From: a virus
Length of the DNA: 64,000 bases
Direction: 5' to 3' (one strand)
Virus record (IMG/VR): IMGVR_UViG_3300025011_000018
Location: 1-64,000 of that record
The stretch's first letter is position 1. Every line of letters starts with the position of its first letter. A program made the position numbers and the translations under genes. This document shows positions 51,683 to 59,126 of the stretch, piece after piece. The notes below the pieces were generated by a model that worked only from the letters and a program-made list of their open reading frames with translations, did no database searches and was not told where the DNA came from.

Positions 51683-51904
51683 TTATCTAATCCCTATATG
51701 TTCGATTGTGTTTCCGCATTGAGTACATTCCACAATCACTTGTTTTCCACCATCATAATAATCCCAAGGTTTAATATTTATCTCTTTGCCAGATTTTTCA
51801 AGGTCAATTGAATTATCATATTCAACCCGTTTTATTTTCGATTTTGCTCCGCATTTTTCGCACTTTATAGTAAATCCTTTATCCACATTCTCACTCCCAA
51901 TCAA
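51683..51904 (-). CDS. zinc-ribbon protein, 73 aa
   Basis: 73 residues, two pairs CEKCGAKS and CTQCGNTI. Ends with IEHIGIR. The ATG overlaps the preceding gene's TGA (ATGA). Function unknown. Confidence 0.65.
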   Translation of the reverse strand: MIGSENVDKGFTIKCEKCGAKSKIKRVEYDNSIDLEKSGKEINIKPWDYYDGGKQVIVECTQCGNTIEHIGIR

Positions 51905-52131
51905 ATTTTTCTTTTATATAAACTTTGATTTTCCACTTGCATATACTTTAAAAATCTATCATATATTTCATCTTTTACACTATAGCCAATTTTAATTGCT
52001 GCAATTAAAGTATCTTCAGTACTTATATTCAAACTTTTTGCTTGTTCCACTGTATTATGAAAAATTGGATCATTTTGATATAATTTTAGCAATTCATTAT
52101 CATTTTCTATTATTTCACTTATATCTCTCAT
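51901..52131 (-). CDS. unknown protein, 76 aa
   Basis: Start at ATG 52131 after GGAGGAAAATAAA; the longer frame to 52146 has its first codons in the ribosome site. Helical, MRDISEIIENDNELLKLYQ. Function unknown. Confidence 0.65.
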   Translation of the reverse strand: MRDISEIIENDNELLKLYQNDPIFHNTVEQAKSLNISTEDTLIAAIKIGYSVKDEIYDRFLKYMQVENQSLYKRKI

Positions 52132-52152
52132 TTTATTTTCCTCCATTTCTGC

Positions 52153-52177
52153 AACCCTACTCTCCGTAAGGCTTCAA
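52153..52177 (-). repeat. dispersed hairpin repeat, copy d
   Basis: Minus strand AATTTGAAGCCTTACGGAGA then GTAGGG. CC(T)TAC pairs with GTAGG around GGAGA. It lies between two genes, outside coding sequence. Confidence 0.5.
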
Positions 52178-52205
52178 ATTAATATTTCCATATAAAACTG
52201 TGATT

Positions 52206-52391
52206 TTATGGCATTTTATATTTTTCTATTTCTCTTAACATTGGGATAAAATTATCATCTATTTTGGTTAAAAATTCATCCCTAAAATGCTCTATTGTCA
52301 TATCTGGTGTTATGTATCCTAATTCTAAATTATGCTTTAAAAATGCAAACAATTTATTAATGAATTCTTGTAATTTTTCTGAGTTTTCCAT
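52206..52391 (-). CDS. unknown protein, 61 aa, paralogue of 60194-60364
   Basis: 61 residues with HNLELGYITPDMTI, closely matching HNLKLGYLKPEMTI in the protein at 60194-60364. A small phage-specific gene duplication. AAAGGAGAGGAATAT precedes the ATG. Confidence 0.7.
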   Translation of the reverse strand: MENSEKLQEFINKLFAFLKHNLELGYITPDMTIEHFRDEFLTKIDDNFIPMLREIEKYKMP

Positions 52392-52433
52392 ATATTCCTC
52401 TCCTTTCTAATTTTATAAAATATCCTTTTCATT

Positions 52434-53072
52434 TTAATCACTAATCAACCCATGTTCCAGCTTTAAACCTTTTAATCCTGTTGAAATAATCTTATGAATT
52501 ATAGATCCCTCAACCTCTCCTTTTGCTTCTAAAACTGTTTTATCCATCTGTTCATTAAAACTTTTGGCTACAAAAGGAATATTAGACCTAACTTCTTGCC
52601 TTAACATATTAATTTCGTGTAATATATCTTCTCTATCTCTTTTTGTTAAATTCTTTTTATTGTTAAGTAGTATTTCTGTATTAGTAGTTAATTGATTTAA
52701 TTTTAAATCCAACTCTGCCATTCTTTCTTTGAATTCGTTTTCAAATCCTTGACGCTTATTAACACTAGGACAACTTTCTATCTCTTTTTCACCTAGATAT
52801 TTCAAAGTAACTGGCACTCCATCCCCCTGATTTAACGTTGTGATTGCTTCGGCAAACTGATTACTAGACATTTCTATTTCTATATATTTTTTACCGCCAT
52901 GATACCAATCCCTATTTAAATGTCTATCTACGCTTCCTTCAGCTATTCTTAATCTAATTGTATTTGAATGCTTAATGGAACTACCGAATAAATTCATTCC
53001 CTCATTACAATTCACTCTACTAATTTGAAGCATTGCGTAGCTTTCGTGCTTATCTGTAATCCTATCTTCCAT
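52434..53072 (-). CDS. unknown protein, 212 aa
   Basis: Start at ATG 53072 after GGAGGGTGATAATT. A beta-rich N-terminal domain (YAMLQISRVNCNEGMNLF, RLRIAEGSVDRHL) and a helical C-terminal half including a long coil. Conserved-looking phage protein; function unknown to me. Confidence 0.7.
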   Translation of the reverse strand: MEDRITDKHESYAMLQISRVNCNEGMNLFGSSIKHSNTIRLRIAEGSVDRHLNRDWYHGGKKYIEIEMSSNQFAEAITTLNQGDGVPVTLKYLGEKEIESCPSVNKRQGFENEFKERMAELDLKLNQLTTNTEILLNNKKNLTKRDREDILHEINMLRQEVRSNIPFVAKSFNEQMDKTVLEAKGEVEGSIIHKIISTGLKGLKLEHGLISD

Positions 53073-53092
53073 AATTATCACCCTCCATTTTA

Positions 53093-53368
53093 TTAAAAAT
53101 TATAAAATTCTTTTACTATTTTTATGCTGTTTTTTATCTCGTCTGTTAAACTACTATTGTAAGCATCATAGTCTAATAATTCTTTTATATCTTGCAAAAA
53201 ATAATCGTCTACCCATATAGCTTTTTCAATTTCTAATTCCGCCTGTAGTATATGTGGAGATCCTTTTGTTTTTGCTAAAAATTTTATAGCAGACACTACA
53301 TCTTCGCTATATTTTTTCAACAAATAGTTTCTTGAATCTTCAAATTCTGAATACATTAACAATCTCAT
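53093..53368 (-). CDS. unknown protein, 91 aa
   Basis: Start at ATG 53368 after GGATGGAGGATAGC. 91 residues, helical, MRLLMYSEFEDSRNYLLKK. Loosely like the protein at 25009-25320 in its first residues. Function unknown. Confidence 0.65.
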   Translation of the reverse strand: MRLLMYSEFEDSRNYLLKKYSEDVVSAIKFLAKTKGSPHILQAELEIEKAIWVDDYFLQDIKELLDYDAYNSSLTDEIKNSIKIVKEFYNF

Positions 53369-53397
53369 GCTATCCTCCATCCCATAAATCTATAATT

Positions 53398-53565
53398 TTA
53401 ACTTAAATATGTTATACAATACCAAATTCCTATAGCTCCTATTAAAGTTATCAGCAATCTCATTAAATCAATGTATTTTTCATCTACTTTTAATTTTTCT
53501 AAGATATTATCCTTAATTCCAATTAATGCTGTAAGTAAAATTACGATTACTATTGCGATTGTCAT
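53398..53565 (-). CDS. two-helix membrane peptide, 55 aa
   Basis: MTIAIVIVILLTALIGIKDN and a second segment LLITLIGAIGIWYCITYL; two membrane helices joined by a charged loop. The ATG overlaps the upstream stop (TAATG). Holin-sized, but evidence is topology only. Confidence 0.65.
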   Translation of the reverse strand: MTIAIVIVILLTALIGIKDNILEKLKVDEKYIDLMRLLITLIGAIGIWYCITYLS

Positions 53566-53759
53566 TATATCTCCTTATTCAATTTTTCTATCTTTATTAT
53601 ATCACCGCAACCACTACATAGCTTATAGAAAATTACCACTCCTTTCTCCGAATTATACTTAATTGTTTTGTTTGGCTCAGTTTCACAATCTGGACAAACA
53701 AACTTTTCATCTTTTAATATAGCTGATTTAGTTATTTTTGTTTTTGTATTTTTAATCAT
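53565..53759 (-). CDS. zinc-finger protein, 64 aa
   Basis: 64 residues, CPDCETEPNKTIKYNSEKG and CSGCGDIIKIEKL make a two-pair zinc ribbon. Its stop overlaps the next ATG. The consensus promoter at 53777-53805 lies immediately upstream. Confidence 0.7.
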   Translation of the reverse strand: MIKNTKTKITKSAILKDEKFVCPDCETEPNKTIKYNSEKGVVIFYKLCSGCGDIIKIEKLNKEI

Positions 53760-53776
53760 TGATATATCTCCTCTTT

Positions 53777-53805
53777 ATTATACTTTTATATTTTATTTCT
53801 GTCAA
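53777..53805 (-). promoter_or_regulatory. perfect consensus promoter
   Basis: TTGACA (53800-53805), 17-base spacer (GAAATAAAATATAAAAG), then TATAAT (53777-53782) on the minus strand. It is 18 bases before the zinc-finger gene start, so it opens the run of genes below 53.8 kb. Confidence 0.85.
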
Positions 53806-53857
53806 GCAATAATCTCCCCTTTATTCTATTATATGTAAGAAGATTATCGCCTATACT

Positions 53858-54169
53858 TTATTGAATAAATTCATTGAATATTTCAGTCCTAATACTTGCG
53901 GATTCTTCGTCACTATTTTTTAGCATCTCCAATCTAATATATTCCTTCGCCAAATGATTGCCTTTTTTAGCCAAATGCAATACTTCAGAGTCAAAATCGA
54001 CACTTTCTATGTCCAACCCTGCAATTTCCATTACCGTTATTAACCTCTTTTTAAACACTTCTTCCATGTTATTCAACATTCTGTTAAAACTACAAAATGC
54101 TCCTTCCATTTTTTCTATTGCTTTCGGGGTTGTAATCATTTCTCTTACTGCCTCTTCAAATAAATTCAT
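53858..54169 (-). CDS. unknown protein, 103 aa, divergent from the repressor
   Basis: 103 residues, helical: MNLFEEAVREMITTPKAIEK, then RLITVMEIAGLDIES and AKKGNHLAKEYIRL. First gene on the minus strand facing away from the S24 repressor, so likely controlled by it. AAAGGGAGGTCAATGT precedes the ATG. Confidence 0.7.
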   Translation of the reverse strand: MNLFEEAVREMITTPKAIEKMEGAFCSFNRMLNNMEEVFKKRLITVMEIAGLDIESVDFDSEVLHLAKKGNHLAKEYIRLEMLKNSDEESASIRTEIFNEFIQ

Positions 54170-54229
54170 ACATTGACCTCCCTTTTGTATTTTGGAATTT
54201 TTATTTTGTTACATTTTATTACAAATATG

Positions 54230-54258
54230 TTGACGGTTTACACTATAATAGATATAAT
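54230..54258 (+). promoter_or_regulatory. promoter for the S24 repressor
   Basis: TTGACG (54230-54235), 17 bases and TATAAT (54253-54258) on the plus strand. The ATG at 54437 is about 170 bases later, giving a long leader that holds the inverted repeat at 54310-54382. Confidence 0.8.
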
Positions 54259-54309
54259 GTTTTAGGTTTACTAATACGACAAATAAATGTATAATTACAA
54301 TAACAATCG

Positions 54310-54382
54310 TATTAATGATGTGGTGTGAAAAATTTCTTACTTTGGATTTGTTTACAAATTAATATTACCACAATCATTAATA
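54310..54382 (+). promoter_or_regulatory. long inverted repeat in the repressor leader, possible operator
   Basis: TATTAATGATGTGG (54310-54323) is matched by CCACAATCATTAATA (54368-54382), an almost perfect inverted pair 44 bases apart. It may be a pair of operator half-sites for looping by the repressor or a leader hairpin. No gene is present in 54170-54436. Confidence 0.5.
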
Positions 54383-54436
54383 TAGTCAATAGGTTTTTAT
54401 TAGTTTTATGAATAATTTTAATATAAGGAGAATATA

Positions 54437-55075
54437 ATGGCAACTAACCGAATAACCACATTAAGACTTAGCAAGAAAATGGAACAAGAAGATTTGGCGA
54501 AAATACTAGATAAATCCCAAAGTTCGATATCTATTTATGAAAAAGATATTAGAAAAACACCAGTTGAAGTGCTTGAAAAGCTTGCAGATATGTTTAGTAC
54601 AACTGTAGACTATTTATTAGGCATTACCGACATAGAACAAACGCCCGATAATTTAATAGGAATGAATGATGTAATAAAAGTACCCATTATTGGTACAATT
54701 CGTGCAGGAAGCCCCATTTTCGCACAAGAGAACGTGGAAGATTATTTGCCTTTACCAAGAGATCATTCAATCAATCATAAAGACAATTTCGCTTTGAGAG
54801 TGATAGGAGATAGTATGATTGAGGCTGGTATACAACATGGTGACACATTATTAGTAAAGAAGCAAGAGTGGTTAGACACAGATGGAGATATAATGGTGGT
54901 AGTAGTTAATAGTGACAGTGAAGCAACTGTAAAGCGTATGCACAAAGATAAGGACGGAATAGTACTGCAGCCAGCTAATAAAAATTATCGACCTTTAGTT
55001 ATAAATAAAAAAGATTTAGATAGTGTAAAAATACTAGGTAAGGTTATTAAAATACTTCTTCGGGACATAAAGTAA
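54437..55075 (+). CDS. S24/LexA-type phage repressor
   Basis: 212 residues. N-terminal HTH (QEDLAKILDKSQSSISIYEK), then a self-cleaving S24 peptidase domain: cleavage site A90-G91, catalytic S126 (GDSMIEAG) and K166 (SEATVKRM). RecA-stimulated cleavage would inactivate it during SOS, so it probably maintains lysogeny or controls the neighbouring block. The only plus-strand gene here. ATAAGGAGAATATA precedes the ATG. Confidence 0.9.
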   Translation: MATNRITTLRLSKKMEQEDLAKILDKSQSSISIYEKDIRKTPVEVLEKLADMFSTTVDYLLGITDIEQTPDNLIGMNDVIKVPIIGTIRAGSPIFAQENVEDYLPLPRDHSINHKDNFALRVIGDSMIEAGIQHGDTLLVKKQEWLDTDGDIMVVVVNSDSEATVKRMHKDKDGIVLQPANKNYRPLVINKKDLDSVKILGKVIKILLRDIK

Positions 55076-55100
55076 AAAGATGCATATGCATCTTTTTACT
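55071..55100. terminator. bidirectional terminator
   Basis: AGTAAAAAGATGCAT followed by its exact complement forms a 30-base perfect palindrome between convergent genes. The A/T-run on each arm provides U-tracts for both directions, ending the repressor transcript and the MrpR-like transcript. Confidence 0.85.
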
Positions 55101-55109
55101 TCCTCTTTC

Positions 55110-56057
55110 TTATATATATTCCTTAATATCTTTTCTTGTCTGATACTGATATTTTATATCTTTTCCAAATCTTTCATTGATTTGTTCATATTCTGCTTTT
55201 TCTAAATCTCTACCTAGTTTAGCTTTTAATTCTTTTGCCATTTGAATCATTCCACTAATCCATATATTTCTAGGATTCAAATGAGGATTTTTATAATCTT
55301 CAGCTATTCTTTTTATCCTATGGTTTATTACTATAGGGTTAAGCTTCCCATTATTATCTCCATGTATTGTTGGTCTAACAACATAACCAGTATCATGTAT
55401 AGGCATATATTCTCTCCTGCTAGACGTTCCCTTGCCGTTATTTGGATAATATATATCTATATCTAGCGCATCTTTTATTATTTTAATAGTATTGTCTTTT
55501 ACTTCTAAGATGCGTTCTGTACCATCATCTCTTGTTAACATTAATAAATTTCCATCAACATCTGTTTCTTTTAAATTTACTAATTCCTCAAAATGTACTC
55601 CACTCACTCCTTCAAACAATAATGCTATTAAAACTTTATCTTGTGGATTTTTGCAAATGTTTAATATTTTATTTAATTCTTCTTCATCTTTTATAAATCT
55701 TTTTCTTTTTGCAATTTGATTTACATATCTGTCCATATTGTTGGAATTATACTTATCAAATAAATTAATCTTTGTGTCTAAATATCCATGTTGTATGCAG
55801 AAAGCTACGTATTTTTTCAAATAACTTCTTTGAGAATTGGCTGAATTTGTAGAGCCTAATTCCAATTGATTCATTAGCATTGCAACTTCATCATTATTAA
55901 ATTCATAAATGTCTTTATTTAATTGACTCTCCATACTATAAGTTTTTTCAAATAAATACCTTACCATCTTTTGAGTGCTTTTAGCATAGTTTAATGTAGT
56001 AAATCTTTCTTTTAATTCTTTATTATACTTTAACTTTTCTTTTAAATTAATACTCAT
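55110..56057 (-). CDS. MrpR-like recombinase-fold repressor
   Basis: 315 residues with a tyrosine recombinase fold: an N-terminal SAM-like helical half (STQKMVRYLFEKTYSME, NSQRSYLKKYVAF) and a C-terminal catalytic half starting LLFEGVSGVHFEELVNLKETD. The position of the first catalytic Arg is not Arg (GVHFEEL instead of GLRxSEL), and no HxxR or active-site Tyr is visible near the end. SPbeta's lytic repressor MrpR (YopR) has the same feature, so I call it a likely lysogeny repressor. The neighbouring DGQHR protein fits the SPbeta yopQ-yopR pairing as I recall it. Confidence 0.75.
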   Translation of the reverse strand: MSINLKEKLKYNKELKERFTTLNYAKSTQKMVRYLFEKTYSMESQLNKDIYEFNNDEVAMLMNQLELGSTNSANSQRSYLKKYVAFCIQHGYLDTKINLFDKYNSNNMDRYVNQIAKRKRFIKDEEELNKILNICKNPQDKVLIALLFEGVSGVHFEELVNLKETDVDGNLLMLTRDDGTERILEVKDNTIKIIKDALDIDIYYPNNGKGTSSRREYMPIHDTGYVVRPTIHGDNNGKLNPIVINHRIKRIAEDYKNPHLNPRNIWISGMIQMAKELKAKLGRDLEKAEYEQINERFGKDIKYQYQTRKDIKEYI

Positions 56058-56073
56058 TATTTTTTACCTCCTA

Positions 56074-57366
56074 TTATATTGCTTTAAAAAAATCAGATAT
56101 ATTTTTAATATCTTTTGGCTTCAACTCTTTTTTAGTAATTCCTTTTCCTTTAAGTGTTTCTGCGTCTATCTTTTCAATTTCATCTATTTTATTTTTTAAT
56201 TTATCTCTCCAGTTTGAATCTCCTTGAAACTTAGCGAATATAGCTATATATCCTATAAACATATTTTGTTTATTCATAATACTATTATCTTGAAACTTTT
56301 TTATATTATCCCTAAACACATCTGGCTTTAAATATATTAAATAGTCAAAACATTTATTCAACCAATCTGCTATAATGTCTGCTTCCGCTCTACCAGAATA
56401 TTTGAAATTACTTTGAATTGCCTTAGTAATGATTTTGTTTTCTACTAACGCTCTTCCTGTGTCGATTAATATTTTATCAGATACAATTTTACCCTTCATA
56501 TCACTATTATCATTAATGCTTTTAATTATCATATTTTCAAGAGAATCAGTATTCATCTCCGCCTTATCATCCTCGGACATATCATTTCGTTTAAATGACT
56601 GATATATTAGTTTTTTTGCTTTCTTTTCATTATACCTAGTAATATTTACACCAAACTTATACTTTAGGTTTGGATTAATTTCTAATGCAGTTAAAATACC
56701 TACAGACCTATTATATCCATCTACGATATTTAATTTACCAGAAATTATTTTTAACATTTTGTTTTTATCATTATATCTCCATTCATCAGTGCCATCTACT
56801 AATAAATTAAGAGATAAGTTGTCATTTGCTATAAACGTACCATTTAATAATTCTTCACTGATTTCTTTATATGATTTCGGGTTAGGCTTAATTTCTTCAA
56901 ATATTAATCCATTTCTTTCAATTTGATGCATTTTTCTTTGTGTTTCAGGATTATATATTATAACCATACGATTATATAAATCTGCAATTTCTTGTACAGT
57001 TAACTTCACATGATAATGATTGTCGTTCATTTCTTCTGCATCTTTAAAAATTATTGGGTATTTATCTACTTTTTCTAAATTTTCATAATAATCTACTGAT
57101 TCAGCTTTTTCTGAATCTAAAAAATAATTATCTGGATTTACGCACTCTTCTTCTGTAGTCATATATACAGCATCAGTAAAATGATATAATAATTTTGCTT
57201 TTAGAGTTCCAAGAGGAATGTTGTTATTTAATATACCTATTACATTACCTTCAATAACCCTTTCGCTCAAAAGCTCTACGATTTTTCCCCTAATATCCTT
57301 ATTTTTATTGTATTTTTCAATTAGATAATACAATTCTCTTTCCAGCTCATATCTCTCTTTTTTCAT
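56074..57366 (-). CDS. DGQHR/ParB-like protein, lysogeny-associated
   Basis: 430 residues. The core IVDGYNRSVGILTALE is the DGQHR-type motif of DndB and related ParB-like proteins, followed by KAKKLIYQSFKRNDMSEDD. The C-terminal region is helical. It lies upstream of and 16 bases from the MrpR-like gene, probably one transcript from the promoters at 57.4-57.6 kb. Start at ATG 57366 after GGGAGTGACCAAG. Function in SPbeta (YopQ-like) is not settled. Confidence 0.7.
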   Translation of the reverse strand: MKKERYELERELYYLIEKYNKNKDIRGKIVELLSERVIEGNVIGILNNNIPLGTLKAKLLYHFTDAVYMTTEEECVNPDNYFLDSEKAESVDYYENLEKVDKYPIIFKDAEEMNDNHYHVKLTVQEIADLYNRMVIIYNPETQRKMHQIERNGLIFEEIKPNPKSYKEISEELLNGTFIANDNLSLNLLVDGTDEWRYNDKNKMLKIISGKLNIVDGYNRSVGILTALEINPNLKYKFGVNITRYNEKKAKKLIYQSFKRNDMSEDDKAEMNTDSLENMIIKSINDNSDMKGKIVSDKILIDTGRALVENKIITKAIQSNFKYSGRAEADIIADWLNKCFDYLIYLKPDVFRDNIKKFQDNSIMNKQNMFIGYIAIFAKFQGDSNWRDKLKNKIDEIEKIDAETLKGKGITKKELKPKDIKNISDFFKAI

Positions 57367-57408
57367 CTTGGTCACTCCCTGCTTTTATTTTTATATTTTT
57401 ACTTTACT

Positions 57409-57437
57409 AATCTATCATATTATACACAATTTGTCAA
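57409..57437 (-). promoter_or_regulatory. lysogeny promoter P2
   Basis: TTGACA (57432-57437), 17 bases and TAGATT (57409-57414) on the minus strand, 43 bases before the DGQHR gene start. Confidence 0.75.
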
Positions 57438-57478
57438 CACTTTATACCTGTTAATTTTATTTTTTAGTTCATGTTAAC

Positions 57479-57494
57479 TTATTGTATACAATAA
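57479..57494. promoter_or_regulatory. perfect 16-base palindrome, candidate operator
   Basis: TTATTGTATACAATAA is fully symmetric and lies between promoters P1 and P2, an expected place for a repressor site. It could be bound by either the S24 or MrpR-like repressor. Confidence 0.55.
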
Positions 57495-57545
57495 CATCCT
57501 CTTATGTGCATCATCATCGTGTTTTTATTATGTTTTCATATTAAT

Positions 57546-57575
57546 ATCTTACCATGATATTATATGTCTTGTCAA
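57546..57575 (-). promoter_or_regulatory. lysogeny promoter P1
   Basis: TTGACA (57570-57575), 18 bases and TAAGAT (57546-57551) on the minus strand. It is upstream of P2 and about 180 bases from the DGQHR gene. Confidence 0.7.
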
Positions 57576-57614
57576 CGTTTTTTATGTTATTATTTTATAT
57601 TTAACTTTATTATA

Positions 57615-57638
57615 TTAAAAAGAGGCTTCAAAGCCTCT
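57615..57638 (-). terminator. strong terminator after the spore protein gene
   Basis: AGAGGCTT pairs with AAGCCTCT, followed by TTTTTAATATA on the minus strand. A classic intrinsic terminator, isolating the SASP gene from the lysogeny promoters. Confidence 0.9.
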
Positions 57639-57645
57639 CAATATA

Positions 57646-57816
57646 TTACTTATTCATATTTTCCTTTGCAAACTCTATCATTCTTTTAACCATTTGTCCA
57701 CCTATCTTACCAACTTCTCTAGCCGTAATATCTCCATTATAACCATCTTTTAAGTGTACTCCAACTTCACTAGCGACTTCATACTTTAGTGAATCTAATG
57801 CCTTTTTACTAGCCAT
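57646..57816 (-). CDS. alpha/beta-type small acid-soluble spore protein
   Basis: 56 residues from ATG 57816, after ATGGAGGTGTGTCAT. MASKKALDSLKYEVASEVGV, then GYNGDITAREVGKIGGQM and VKRMIEFAKENM, the standard alpha/beta SASP pattern with the germination-protease site in the Glu-Val-Ala-Ser-Glu region. These proteins coat spore DNA and protect it. A forespore-type promoter is upstream and a terminator downstream, so it is an independent unit. SPbeta also carries a SASP gene (sspC). Confidence 0.9.
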   Translation of the reverse strand: MASKKALDSLKYEVASEVGVHLKDGYNGDITAREVGKIGGQMVKRMIEFAKENMNK

Positions 57817-57853
57817 ATGACACACCTCCATATTTTATTTTTTGATGTTTAGA

Positions 57854-57884
57854 TAGTATTTGCGATTTTTATAAAATAAATACA
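57854..57884 (-). promoter_or_regulatory. possible sigma-G forespore promoter of the SASP gene
   Basis: TGTATT (57879-57884), 18 bases and AATACTA (57854-57860). The -10 matches the sigma-G consensus CATACTA at six of seven positions, and the -35 matches TGAATA at four of six. The ATG is about 38 bases downstream. Confidence 0.55.
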
Positions 57885-57892
57885 GGGATAAA

Positions 57893-57923
57893 ATTAGAAG
57901 ATGTAATCTAACCATCTTCTAAT
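57893..57923 (-). terminator. terminator after the gene at 57908
   Basis: ATTAGAAGATG pairs with CATCTTCTAAT around a nine-base loop that contains the stop codon, followed by TTTTATCC. Confidence 0.7.
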
Positions 57924-58102
57924 ACTTCATCTCCTTTAAAATAAGGCTCTATTATATCTGTAATTTCTAAGACTTCAAAATCTTCGTTTTCAATCATTGT
58001 TGGATATTTATTTTTTACAATATTTATTGCCTTAATCCTGTTTTCAGCATATGATACTAATATATTAAATCTTGGCTTTTTAAAACATATTACATATTTC
58101 AA
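57908..58102 (-). CDS. unknown protein, 64 aa
   Basis: 64 residues, MKYVICFKKPRFNILVSYA, with NEDFEVLEITDIIEPYF. Strand-rich. It ends in a terminator, so it is in a separate unit from the SASP gene. Function unknown. Confidence 0.65.
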   Translation of the reverse strand: MKYVICFKKPRFNILVSYAENRIKAINIVKNKYPTMIENEDFEVLEITDIIEPYFKGDEVLEDG

Positions 58103-58109
58103 TTATTTA

Positions 58110-58382
58110 TCACATCCCTCCATCTAACACATTTTTCTGAATAAAGTTAATAAAGTTTTCTTTTGATTGTTTTGGATCATTTGGATTAATTGCCTCACAT
58201 AATTCGTGCCAAATTATCTGTTTTTTAGATATATTTGATGCGAATTCTATCAAATTGTTTTTTGCCTCCATAGGATTTTCTGTGTTTAATATTGAAACTA
58301 AGCTCCACCATGAAAAATACAGTCTGTGAGGGTTATCTAACGTGGCTTGTAGTGTGTTGATTTGTGCGTTTAACTGATTCAT
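58110..58382 (-). CDS. unknown protein, 90 aa
   Basis: Start at ATG 58382 after TTGGAGGTTTTTGTTT. 90 residues, MNQLNAQINTLQATLDNPHR, then LYFSWWSLVSILNTE and two similar amphipathic parts (NPMEAKNNLIEFASNISKKQ; DPKQSKENFINFIQKNV). Weak internal repeat. Function unknown. Confidence 0.65.
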   Translation of the reverse strand: MNQLNAQINTLQATLDNPHRLYFSWWSLVSILNTENPMEAKNNLIEFASNISKKQIIWHELCEAINPNDPKQSKENFINFIQKNVLDGGM

Positions 58383-58597
58383 AAACAAAAACCTCCAAAA
58401 CTTTATTAGTATATGTTGATTATATGTCATAATTAATCATATTAAGTCATATTCTGTTCAAGCGGTATATTTTTGATTGTGAAAATATTAAAAATTGTCG
58501 TTTGCATCAAAAAACGTGCAACATGCAACAAATGCAATATATAAAATAATGTCGAATAATGTAGTTTGTGTAATCTGCAATTGTTTTATATTTTCAT
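58383..58597. other. non-coding gap with TGCAAC-type short repeats
   Basis: About 215 bases without a gene. It contains GTGCAACATGCAACAAATGC and AATCTGCAATTG, short repeats of TGCAA(C/A), with a preceding TTGCATCAAAAAACG. I see no promoter matching the consensus; these may be protein-binding sites. Confidence 0.35.
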
Positions 58598-58832
58598 TTA
58601 TTCGTGCAAATCGTTATTTAAAACCACTAATCCCTCACCATGTAATTTAGCATCTGCTATTTGCTTTTCTAATACTTCAACATAACTAACACCTTTATTG
58701 ATCCTTCTGTGTAGTGCATTTTCCACGTAAGGTTGCATTATTAGTAGTTCTTCATTATCTTTTATATGTTAATTGATTCAATATTGATATCTCTTGCTGC
58801 CATCTACTATTTGCAAATTCTAATTTAGTCAT
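58598..58832 (-). pseudogene. small gene interrupted by a +1 frameshift
   Basis: From ATG 58832: MTKLEFANSRWQQEISILNQ then LTYKR and a stop. If one base is skipped after ACA, the frame continues IKDNEELLIMQPYVENAL, then HRRINKGVSYVEVLEK and ends NNDLHE. Total about 77 residues. AGGTGCAAAATAA precedes the ATG. Probably a mutation or sequencing error. Confidence 0.55.
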
Positions 58833-58885
58833 TTATTTTGCACCTCGCTTTTATATTATATTTTAGTTTTAATAAATTCGTTATT

Positions 58886-59110
58886 TCAACACAATTCTTT
58901 AAAACATTCTTTAAAAGTATCATTAGAAATTTCTATCCATCCTAATTTATCAGATTCAAGTCTTACTTCTCCGCCAAGGAATCTATAATTTTTATCTTCG
59001 GGAGTATGCCATATGGTATTTTCTTTTATATTACTTCGTTTTTCAGTTTCAAAACCATCTTCATCATAAATTGGTACTACATATGCCTTTATGCACTTAT
59101 ATTCACTCAT
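58886..59110 (-). CDS. unknown protein, 74 aa
   Basis: 74 residues, MSEYKCIKAYVVPIYDEDGF, then IWHTPEDKNYRFLGGEV and ending FKECFKELC. Strand-rich, resembling DUF-type small phage proteins with an SLxxW-like core. AAGGAAATATGAAAC precedes the ATG. Confidence 0.65.
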   Translation of the reverse strand: MSEYKCIKAYVVPIYDEDGFETEKRSNIKENTIWHTPEDKNYRFLGGEVRLESDKLGWIEISNDTFKECFKELC

Positions 59111-59126
59111 GTTTCATATTTCCTTT

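Noticed and set aside
55110-56057. Active phage integrase
   Set aside because: The first catalytic arginine, the HxxR box and a plausible active-site tyrosine are missing, and no attachment site pair is visible.
58500-58570. CRISPR-like repeats of TGCAAC
   Set aside because: Only a few very short repeats without regular spacers; no cas genes in the window.
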